Assembly (NCBI GenBank): GCA_015492755.1
Contig: WGEM01000501.1
Coordinates: 1 to 5,429 of the forward strand
Source: Gemmatimonadota bacterium
GTDB taxonomy: Bacteria; Gemmatimonadota; Gemmatimonadetes; Longimicrobiales; Gaopeijiaceae
Length of the DNA stretch: 5,429 bases
Reading direction: 5' to 3'
Position 1 is the stretch's first letter. Every line of letters starts with the position of its first letter. Of this stretch, positions 1 to 5,411 are shown piece by piece. The notes under the pieces are model-generated. The model worked only from the letters and a program-made list of their open reading frames with translations, was not told the DNA's origin and did not search any database. Made by a program: the position numbers and the translations under genes.

Positions 1-41
1 GCGTAAGATCGTCGGCATGGTCTGATGTGTATAAGAGACAG
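1..41 (+). other. Residual Illumina Nextera index plus Read 1 adapter (not genomic)
   Basis: Bases 1-8, GCGTAAGA, equal the Nextera i5 index known as S517/N517. Bases 9-41 align without gaps to the 33-base Nextera Read 1 adapter (TCGTCGGCAGCGTC followed by the 19-base Tn5 mosaic end), with three mismatches at 18, 19 and 23. Bases 24-41 match the mosaic end exactly. Index and adapter occur in the order and spacing of a Nextera library molecule, so genomic sequence starts at 42. Short open frames starting at 25 and 27 read MCIRDS and MYKRQ, peptides produced by translating this adapter, and are not genes. The adapter and index sequences are recalled from knowledge; the alignment was done by eye. 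Confidence 0.96.
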
Positions 42-553
42 CGGTGGTGCCGGTGCTGTGGTGGACCCGGCTCGGGAACATATATGCGGACCAGCGGACG
101 CGAGCGGGCCCGCTGGATCTGGGGGATGTTCTGGCGGGGCCGGCGTCGGGACGTACGGCGCTCCGGGTGGGGGATCCTGCCGTGCTGGAAGCGGCGGCGC
201 CCCGTGACCTCCGGGAGGTGGCGGACCGAGCGGTGCGCATCGAGCGCTACATCGCCGAGGAGCGGGCCAGGAAGAAGGACAGGCGCGCCAACACGCTCCT
301 GCTGGTGGAGGCCACATCCGCCGAAGCGGCGCAGCGCGTGGTGGAGCCGGTGCTGGAAGAGCTGGCGACCCGGTACCGCCTGGCCGAGATCGTGCCCCAT
401 CCGGGCGGGGGCGTGGTGCTGGAGTACCTGGCCCGTCTCGATGGAGAAGCCGCTCAGGGCGCGCTTCTGGATCGGATCCGGGAGCACACGGGGGACGCCG
501 TGCGGGCGGCGGAGGTCCGCTCCCTGAAGGGTCTGAAGAAACGGCCGGGATGA
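42..553 (+). CDS. Unrecognised protein, 5'-truncated, with C-terminal alpha/beta domain
   Basis: The frame is open from the first genomic base to TGA at 551-553. The in-frame GTG at 44 is just the first possible start after the adapter, so the true N-terminus is missing. The 169 visible residues (numbered from 44) begin with a short hydrophobic stretch (VVPVLWW), which could be the end of a membrane segment. A highly charged helix follows at about 53-82, with basic residues around RARKKDRR. The last 85 residues alternate as strand (83-88), helix (91-110), strand (112-118), strand (123-130), helix (135-148), strand (154-159). This beta-alpha-beta-beta-alpha-beta order suggests a ferredoxin-like fold, like the cytoplasmic tails of small membrane proteins such as DUF4956 or MgtC types. 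That comparison is weak and from memory. Its stop overlaps the next start (ATGA), so it is probably the upstream member of the same operon. Confidence 0.75.
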
Positions 554-1452
554 GGGAGGCCACCGGGCTCCGGATGCGTTGTGGTGGGGTGGTGTTGGGG
601 GTGATCCTCGCCGTGGGGGGCGCACAGGCGTTCGTTCATGCCCAGGCCACGCCTGCGCGAGAGGTGCCATCCGCCGTGCTCCAGACCCGGTACGACTTCG
701 GGAAGCGTTCCGTCCACGTGGATCTCCCGAAGGCGCTTCGTGAGGTGTCCGGACTGGCGGTGAGCCCCCGGGGCGGACTCTTCGCACACGACGACGAACG
801 GGCGTGGGTCCATGAGATCGATCCCCTCACGCTGAACGTGCGCAAGCGGTTCATGCTGGGCGAACGCACGGCCCGGGGCGACTTCGAGGGGATCGCCTTC
901 GCCGGCGAACGTCTCTTCCTGGTGACGAGTGAGGGGCTTCTCTTCGAGGCCCGGGAGGGACACGACCGCGAGGAAGTGCCGTATCGGGTGACCGACAGCG
1001 GCGTCGGGCGGTGGTGCGAGGTGGAGGGTCTGGATTACGACGCCGCACACCACGAGCTCGTCCTCCTGTGCAAAGTCACTGCGCCTGATGCGGGGTGGAT
1101 CGTGCTTCCCCGACTGCCTCTGGATCCCGCGCGGCCCCGTCCGGCTCCCATCCGTGTGCCCAGGAGCGCCCTGGAGACGTTCGGTCTCCCGCCGCGCTTT
1201 CACGGTTCGGCGGTGGCGGTGGACCCGGAGTCGGGGCACCTCTTCCTGCTGGCGGCGCGGGAAGAGCTCCTGGCGGAAGTCACCCGGGAAGGACGCCTGC
1301 TGGCGGTGGAGAAGCTCCGCCGTCGGCGCCACCCTCAGCCGGAAGGCCTGGCCGTGGGCGCCGACGGAACGCTCTACATCGCCGACGAAGGTCAGGGCGG
1401 GGACGGACGCCTCACGGGGTACCGGCCCACACCCCGGAAGGGGGGAGGTTGA
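550..1452 (+). CDS. Exported SdiA-regulated / esterase-like-phytase beta-propeller protein
   Basis: This 300-residue protein opens with a signal peptide: basic residues, a hydrophobic run at about 13-24, and Ala-x-Ala sites giving likely cleavage after A27 or A33. It should act outside the cytoplasmic membrane. Five blade-like repeats are visible: EVSGLAVSPRGGLFAHDDE (66-84), DFEGIAFAGERLFLVTSEG (111-129), EVEGLDYDAAHHELVLLCK (157-175), a more divergent one at 217-238, and QPEGLAVGADGTLYIADEG (263-281). The recurring E-G-(I/L)-A...LY(I/L)..E pattern is typical of SdiA-regulated (YjiK-like) and esterase-like-phytase propellers. I see no proof of enzyme activity; phosphoester hydrolysis is only one possibility. 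The ATG at 550 overlaps the upstream stop as ATGA, which favours it. A second ATG at 574 (residue 9) would also leave a usable signal peptide. No strong ribosome site precedes either, consistent with translational coupling. Confidence 0.78.
   Translation: MREATGLRMRCGGVVLGVILAVGGAQAFVHAQATPAREVPSAVLQTRYDFGKRSVHVDLPKALREVSGLAVSPRGGLFAHDDERAWVHEIDPLTLNVRKRFMLGERTARGDFEGIAFAGERLFLVTSEGLLFEAREGHDREEVPYRVTDSGVGRWCEVEGLDYDAAHHELVLLCKVTAPDAGWIVLPRLPLDPARPRPAPIRVPRSALETFGLPPRFHGSAVAVDPESGHLFLLAAREELLAEVTREGRLLAVEKLRRRRHPQPEGLAVGADGTLYIADEGQGGDGRLTGYRPTPRKGGG
1439..1448 (+). promoter_or_regulatory. Ribosome binding site deciding the ppk1 start
   Basis: AGGGGGGAGG is a strong Shine-Dalgarno-like run just before the ATG at 1452. 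The GGAGG part ends 3 bases before the start, which is tight, but the earlier AGGGGG offers normal spacing. It lies inside the last codons of the upstream gene, whose TGA (1450-1452) shares its final A with this ATG. This supports starting at 1452 rather than at upstream in-frame codons, which lie in a different frame of the propeller gene. Confidence 0.6.
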
Positions 1453-4400
1453 TGCGCCGGCTCAGCGTGCAGGTGTCGGACGAGGAGGTCCTGGAGGCTC
1501 TGGGAACGGCGCGGCGGCCGCTGGGTCTCTCGGGTGGGCGTTCCACCTTTCAGCTCCTCCGCGAGACCCTGTTCGACACCACGGACCGGAGGCTGGCGGA
1601 GAACGGCATGACGCTGCGGTGGATCGCGCTGGCCGACGGGACCCAGCACCTGGAACTCCGACGGCAGGGGAGCGTGAATCTGCAGGGCGTGGTGGAGGAG
1701 ACCCGGGTGCGGACGCCGGTGGTGGGCTCCGGCGTCTACGAGACGCTGGAGGGATCGTCGGAGCTGGCGAGCCTGGTGCGATCCGATTGCGAGCCTGCGG
1801 CGCTCCGTCCGTTCCTGGCGTTGGACATCGACCGGGAGCTGCGTTCCCTCCGGTCCTGGCGGTTCGGTACCCCCAGGGCCCGGCTCGTGCTGGATCGCAT
1901 CGTGGCCCAGAGTCCCGACGCGACCCGGTCCTTCTTCGAGGTGACCCTCCTGGAGGAGCAGGAGGGCAGGGGCACGCTGGAACGCCTGGCCAACCGGTTG
2001 CGCACCGGACTCGGTCTCGGTCACGACGGCCTGGATACGCCGGAGCGGGCGCTTCAGCTCCTGGCTGGCGTCGGCGCCGCCTCCCCCTCCGCAGCGCTCC
2101 CGCACGAGGTGCGGCTCGCCCTCCTGGTCCTCCACGCCCACCGGGTGGCGCTCGTCCGTGAAGACTCGTGGACCGTCCCTCACGCGGCGGGCTCAGGGGA
2201 GGAACTGGCGAGGGAGTTTTTCAGGGAGACGTTCCCGGACGTGGGGGATGACCCGTCCCTGGAGCTGGTGGGCTTCAGCCCCGTCTGGGGCGGGAGCACC
2301 GATCTGGAAGTCTGGGTGCATGAACTCCAGTCCACCGACGAGGCGCCGGAGGACTTCCTCTGGATGCCGCTCCTGGAGCTCATGGAGCGCGCGGGCGGGC
2401 CCGACCTCTCCGATCCCACGCTGGTGTCCGTGCTCCTCCTCCTGGCGCGTTCCGAGCAGGGTCGCCCCTTCCTTGCCGCGACGGGGATGGGCCGAGGTGC
2501 TCCCACGCGCCTCCCGGTCCGGTCCCGCCACCCCGGCGAAGATCCGGGATCGGCGGACGAGGACTTCATCGACCTGGACCTCAGCATTCTGGACTTCAAC
2601 CAGCGCGTGCTGGAGCTGGCGGAGGATCCCCGGGTCCCACTGCTGGAGCGGTTCTTCTTCCTGTCGGTGTTCTCCTCGAACCTGGATGAGTTCTTCGTGG
2701 TTCGCGTGGGTCGGCTCAAGCTGGAGGCGGCGCGCCATGACGCCCCCGACGGGGGGGAACCGCGGGCGGCTCGGCTCCTGGACCTCGTCGCCATCCGCGT
2801 GCGGGCTCTTCTGGCGCGCCAGTACGCCTGCCTCCAGAGGGCACTCCTGCCGGCGCTGGCGGAGCGGGGCGTGCGGATCCGGGGCTGGGATGAGCTTCAG
2901 GCAGCACAGAAGGAGGTTCTGAGCCGCACCTTCCGCGAACAGATCTTCCCGCATCTCACGCCTCTGGCGCTCTCCGCATCGCCTGGACGCTCCCTTCCGC
3001 GGCTGCCGAGCCTCGGTCTCTCGCTGGCCACGGTGATGCGAGACCCCGACGGCGGGCGTCCGGAATACGGATCTGTGGCGGTGCCCGACGACATGGCGCG
3101 TCTCACGCCCATCCCCGACAGCTCCGACCTCATCTTCACCGCGGATCTCATCGCAGCCCACGCCGACGCGCTCTTCCCGTCTTACGACGTGCGGGGCGTG
3201 TTCCCGCTTCGTGTGAGCCGGCTGGCGGACGTGGAGATCGACGAGGACTCCACTGGCTCCCTCCTGGAGGCCGTCGCCGACGAGGTGGAGGCCCGCCGGT
3301 TCAAGCCTGTCATCCGGCTGGAGGTGACCCGCTCTATGCCGCGGGACCTGCGGGCCTATCTCCTTCGCGAGCTTCGCAACGAGCCCGGGACCGAGGGCAG
3401 GATGCTGGGCCGGGAGGACGTGTACGAGGTGGACGGCCCGCTGGATCTCCGCTGCATGTCCGAATGCACCCGGCTGGAGCTGCCGGGCGGGCGGTTCCCG
3501 CCGTTCTCGCCGCGACGCCCCGTTCCGGAGGATGCCTCCATCTTCGACGTGATCCGCGAGCGGGACCTTCCGGTGCACCACCCCTACGACGACTTCCGGA
3601 ACACCGTGGGCCGCTTTCTGGCCGAAGCCGCGGAAGATCCTCAGGTGACGTCCATCAAGCTCACGCTCTACCGCACCGGCAAGGACTCCCCCGTGATGGA
3701 GGCGTTGCTGCGGGCGCTGGAGTCGGGGAAGGACGTATCAGTGTTCGTGGAACTGAAGGCCCGCTTCGACGAGGAGAGCAACATCGAGTGGACGCACCGC
3801 CTCTCGGAGGCGGGGGCGAACGTGGTGTACGGCGTGGTGGGGTACAAGACCCACGCCAAGACGGCTCTGGTGGTGCGGCGCGAGGGCGAAGTGGTGCGGC
3901 GCTACGTGCACGTGGGAACCGGGAACTACAACGCCACCACCGCCCGACTCTACACCGACCTGGGGCTCCTCTCCGCCGATCCGGACCTGGGGGCGGACCT
4001 CCACGACTTCTTCAACGAACTCACCGGGTCGGACCGGCCGCCGCAGCGCGAGTTCCGGCGGATCCTGGTGGCACCCAACTCCCTGGTGCAGGGGTTGGAG
4101 CGCCTCATACGCCGCGAGGTGGAGCACGCCCGGGCGGGGCGGACGGCCCGGATCCAGGCCAAGCTCAACGGACTCGCCGACCGCGAGGTGGTGCGGTGGC
4201 TCTATGAGGCCTCCCGGGAGGGCGTCGAGGTGGACCTCATCGTGCGCTCCATCTGCACGTTGCGTCCGGGTGTTCCGGGCCTCTCGGACGGAATCCGGGT
4301 GCGGAGCATCCTGGGCCGCCTCCTCGAACACGCACGCATCTACTACTTCGAGAACGCCGGACAGGGGATCTACTACATCGGAAGCGCCGACTGGCGGGCC

Positions 4401-4598
4401 CGCAATCTCAGGCGCCGGGTGGAGGTGGCCGCGCCGGTGGACGATCCGGCGGCGAGGGCGATGCTGCGGCGAATCCTGGATCTGCAGATGGAGGATCCGC
4501 GGGCGTGGGTTCTCCGGCCCGACGGCGTCTTCCAGCGGCTCGAAGGGGAGGGACCGGGCAGCCAGGAGCGGTTCCTCCAGGAGCTGTCCGGCTCATGA
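1452..4598 (+). CDS. ppk1: Polyphosphate kinase PPK1 with N-terminal degenerate CYTH-like domain
   Basis: PPK1 reversibly transfers the ATP gamma-phosphate onto inorganic polyphosphate. Residues 372-1048 (about 677 aa; E. coli PPK1 is 688) form the full enzyme, starting at FIDLDLSILDFNQRVL. Key residues fall at E. coli-like spacing: N410 in SSNLDEFF (Asn45), R741 in TLYRTGKDSP (Arg375), R771 in ELKARFDEE (Arg405), phosphoacceptor H801 in GYKTHAK (His435) and H960 in LLEHARIYYFEN (His592). TGNYN, TARLYTDLGLL and SADW..RNL are also present. Residues 1-205 resemble a CYTH domain: LFDTTDRRLAENGMTLRW (40-57), EETRV (82-86), LALDIDRELRSL (122-133), LVLDRI (145-150), FFEVTLLEEQEG (161-172), then TPERALQLL. 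The usual N-terminal ExExK is absent, so this domain is probably not catalytic. Residues 215-370 are unassigned. The ATG overlaps the upstream TGA by one base (TGATG), implying translational coupling. The PPK1 call is very secure, the CYTH call good. Confidence 0.96.
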   Translation: MRRLSVQVSDEEVLEALGTARRPLGLSGGRSTFQLLRETLFDTTDRRLAENGMTLRWIALADGTQHLELRRQGSVNLQGVVEETRVRTPVVGSGVYETLEGSSELASLVRSDCEPAALRPFLALDIDRELRSLRSWRFGTPRARLVLDRIVAQSPDATRSFFEVTLLEEQEGRGTLERLANRLRTGLGLGHDGLDTPERALQLLAGVGAASPSAALPHEVRLALLVLHAHRVALVREDSWTVPHAAGSGEELAREFFRETFPDVGDDPSLELVGFSPVWGGSTDLEVWVHELQSTDEAPEDFLWMPLLELMERAGGPDLSDPTLVSVLLLLARSEQGRPFLAATGMGRGAPTRLPVRSRHPGEDPGSADEDFIDLDLSILDFNQRVLELAEDPRVPLLERFFFLSVFSSNLDEFFVVRVGRLKLEAARHDAPDGGEPRAARLLDLVAIRVRALLARQYACLQRALLPALAERGVRIRGWDELQAAQKEVLSRTFREQIFPHLTPLALSASPGRSLPRLPSLGLSLATVMRDPDGGRPEYGSVAVPDDMARLTPIPDSSDLIFTADLIAAHADALFPSYDVRGVFPLRVSRLADVEIDEDSTGSLLEAVADEVEARRFKPVIRLEVTRSMPRDLRAYLLRELRNEPGTEGRMLGREDVYEVDGPLDLRCMSECTRLELPGGRFPPFSPRRPVPEDASIFDVIRERDLPVHHPYDDFRNTVGRFLAEAAEDPQVTSIKLTLYRTGKDSPVMEALLRALESGKDVSVFVELKARFDEESNIEWTHRLSEAGANVVYGVVGYKTHAKTALVVRREGEVVRRYVHVGTGNYNATTARLYTDLGLLSADPDLGADLHDFFNELTGSDRPPQREFRRILVAPNSLVQGLERLIRREVEHARAGRTARIQAKLNGLADREVVRWLYEASREGVEVDLIVRSICTLRPGVPGLSDGIRVRSILGRLLEHARIYYFENAGQGIYYIGSADWRARNLRRRVEVAAPVDDPAARAMLRRILDLQMEDPRAWVLRPDGVFQRLEGEGPGSQERFLQELSGS

Positions 4599-4641
4599 GG
4601 GTCGGCGCGAGGTGTCCATCAGGGCGCCGCCGCCGGGTGGG

Positions 4642-4667
4642 GACGCGTGGCTTCCGAGTCACGCGTT
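4642..4667 (+). terminator. Strong UCCG-tetraloop hairpin after ppk1, possible terminator
   Basis: Bases 4643-4652 pair with 4657-4666 (ten pairs, one G-U), plus an outer G-U at 4642/4667, closing a TCCG loop (UNCG class). It starts 44 bases after the ppk1 stop, where an operon terminator is expected. No run of T follows, so classic intrinsic termination is uncertain. It could instead protect the 3' end of the mRNA. Confidence 0.45.
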
Positions 4668-4694
4668 GAGTCCACGGCCCCCCTCGGATAGCTT
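4666..4694 (+). promoter_or_regulatory. Possible promoter for the tRNA-Arg gene
   Basis: TTGAGT (4666-4671; 4 of 6 to TTGACA) and TAGCTT (4689-4694; 3 of 6 to TATAAT) are separated by 17 bases. Transcription would start near 4700, about 20 bases before the tRNA. The spacing is ideal but the -10 is weak, and the -35 overlaps the 3' edge of the preceding hairpin. Confidence 0.35.
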
Positions 4695-4700
4695 TCTCCC

Positions 4701-4716
4701 GCGGTCTCCGGACCGC
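4701..4716 (+). other. Perfect UCCG hairpin in the tRNA leader
   Basis: GCGGTC (4701-4706) and GACCGC (4711-4716) form a perfect 6-bp stem around TCCG with a C-G closing pair, the most stable UNCG form. It ends three bases before the tRNA and would lie in its 5' leader. The role is unknown; it could aid precursor folding or mark the 3' end of read-through transcripts. Confidence 0.5.
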
Positions 4717-4719
4717 CCG

Positions 4720-4793
4720 GCGCCCGTAGCTCAGCTGGATAGAGCATCGGCCTTCTAAGCCGACGGTCGTAGGTTCGAGTCCTACCGGGCGCG
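4720..4793 (+). tRNA. tRNA-Arg (anticodon TCT)
   Basis: A complete 74-base cloverleaf. The acceptor stem GCGCCCG (4720-4726) pairs perfectly with CGGGCGC (4786-4792), followed by discriminator G at 4793. The D stem is GCTC/GAGC (4729-4732, 4742-4745). The anticodon stem TCGGC/GCCGA (4747-4751, 4759-4763) encloses loop CTTCTAA with anticodon TCT at 4754-4756, which reads AGA and probably AGG. The variable region is five bases. The T stem GTAGG/CCTAC (4769-4773, 4781-4785) encloses loop TTCGAGT. CCA is not encoded (CTT follows the discriminator), so it must be added afterwards. AGA/AGG are minor arginine codons in DNA this GC-rich, so this is probably a low-demand tRNA. Confidence 0.97.
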
Positions 4794-4818
4794 CTTGGTG
4801 TCGGGCCGGCGGAGCGGT

Positions 4819-4846
4819 CGCCGCGGCGGTGGGCAGGGCCGCGGCG
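4819..4846. terminator. GC-rich hairpin between convergent genes, possible terminator
   Basis: CGCCGCGGC (4819-4827) and GCCGCGGCG (4838-4846) form a perfect 9-bp stem with a 10-base loop. It sits 25 bases past the tRNA and directly beyond the stop codon of the minus-strand gene, so it could end transcription from both sides. Neither side has a T run, so this rests on position and stem strength. The small GC-rich alphabet here also makes such stems more likely by chance. Confidence 0.35.
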
Positions 4847-4847
4847 T

Positions 4848-5312
4848 TCAGACGTAGCGATCCACCCACGCGGCGAGAACGCGGCCCACGTAGCGGGCGT
4901 CTTCCGCGCGCGTCAGGAGGTGGTCGGCGCCGGCCAGCGAGACGAAACTCTTCGGGTGCCGTGCCATCTCGAACAGGCGCGCCGCGTTGCCGATGCCCAC
5001 CACCTCGTCGGTAGGCGAATGGAAGATGAGGAGTGCGGCATCGAGGCCGGACACCACGGCCTCCATCGCAGCGGCCTGGAGATCGTCCAGGAACCGCCGC
5101 CCCACGCGGAATGGCCGTCCACCGATGACCACTTCGGCGACGCCGCTCCGCCGGATCTCGTCCACCGAAGCCGCGATGTGTCGGAGCACGTGTGCGGGCT
5201 CCGCCGGAGCGCCCACGGTGGAGACGGCCCGCACGGAGGGCAGGCGGGCCGCGGCGTGGAGCACGGCGGCGCCGTCTCGGAGCCTGACCGAGTAAAGGAG
5301 TGGGCCGCGCAC
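4848..5312 (-). pseudogene. Alpha/beta hydrolase remnant lacking its N-terminal half and nucleophile
   Basis: Numbered from GTG at 5312, residues 14-154 read as the C-terminal half of a serine hydrolase of the kind often fused to or paired with OsmC proteins: GAAVLHAAARLPSVRAVSTV, GAPAEPAHVLRHI, VIGGRPFRVGRRFLDDL, LIFHSPTDEVVGI and HPKSFVSLAGADHLLT. The catalytic acid (D102) and histidine (H131) are present. The nucleophile elbow expected just before GAAVL (G-H-S-L-G-G) is replaced by YSVRLRD, and no frame upstream to the window edge encodes the missing half. Family members I recall have some 100 residues before this point. The frame stays open to the right edge, but that stretch shows no hydrolase character and overlaps a better plus-strand start. 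No OsmC domain follows the stop at 4848. The start is therefore arbitrary. A functional non-hydrolytic protein is possible, but a decayed or rearranged gene, or an assembly chimera, is likelier. Confidence 0.65.
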
Positions 5313-5411
5313 GTGGTGCGTTCGCGTGTTCAGTCGAGGAGCGCCGACGAGGCGTAGCAGCGCTACGGCGAGGAGGAGCGACGATGGATCAACCGCGAAC
5401 CCACCACGTGC
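5309..5411. repeat. 18-bp inverted repeat with a nested hairpin on the same axis
   Basis: The arm at 5309-5326 is the reverse complement of 5394-5411 at 17 of 18 positions (mismatch 5319/5401); the arms are 67 bases apart. At the midpoint, CGTAGC (5353-5358) and GCTACG (5362-5367) form a perfect stem with a 3-base loop. Both share the axis at 5360. The bases between inner and outer stems do not pair beyond chance. The right arm lies within the first codons of the plus-strand gene starting at 5384. Confidence 0.8.
5371..5378 (+). promoter_or_regulatory. Strong Shine-Dalgarno for the gene starting at 5384
   Basis: AGGAGGAG ends five bases before ATG at 5384; the AGGAGG core leaves seven. This is the best ribosome site in the window and is the main reason to call a gene start here, because little of the coding sequence is visible. 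It lies directly after the hairpin at 5353-5367. Confidence 0.7.

Noticed and set aside
9..41. Tn5 mosaic end as evidence of a natural transposon
   Set aside because: The mosaic end is a synthetic hybrid, and it is preceded by the matching library adapter and index, so it comes from library preparation.
454..1332. Minus-strand open frame of 292 codons opposite the propeller gene
   Set aside because: The plus strand carries a signal peptide and propeller repeats. The antisense translation is His/Arg/Pro-rich without family features.
1095..1451. Longer start for the polyphosphate kinase, adding 119 residues upstream of 1452
   Set aside because: This stretch overlaps the well-supported propeller gene in another frame and translates to Gly/Pro/Arg/Ala-rich sequence with no domain. 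The ATG at 1452 has a strong ribosome site and the TGATG overlap.
1452..2561. CHAD domain after the CYTH-like domain, as in CYTH-CHAD proteins
   Set aside because: CHAD domains have repeated helices with conserved His/Arg and R-x-x-x-R type motifs. Residues 215-370 show no such repeat and are shorter than a typical CHAD domain.
2193..3581. Long open frame (462 codons) on the minus strand inside the ppk1 gene
   Set aside because: It lies antisense to clearly conserved PPK1 coding sequence, is rich in Arg, His and Pro, and shows no recognisable motif. Such frames are common opposite GC-rich genes.
4720..4793. tRNA-Arg as an integration site, with the broken hydrolase as the start of an island
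   Set aside because: I found no second copy of the tRNA 3' end, no integrase and no clear change in base composition. The window is too short to pursue it.
4920..5357. Plus-strand open frame opposite the hydrolase remnant
   Set aside because: The minus strand shows clear hydrolase motifs here. The plus translation resembles none, and the frame ends before the strong ribosome site at 5371.
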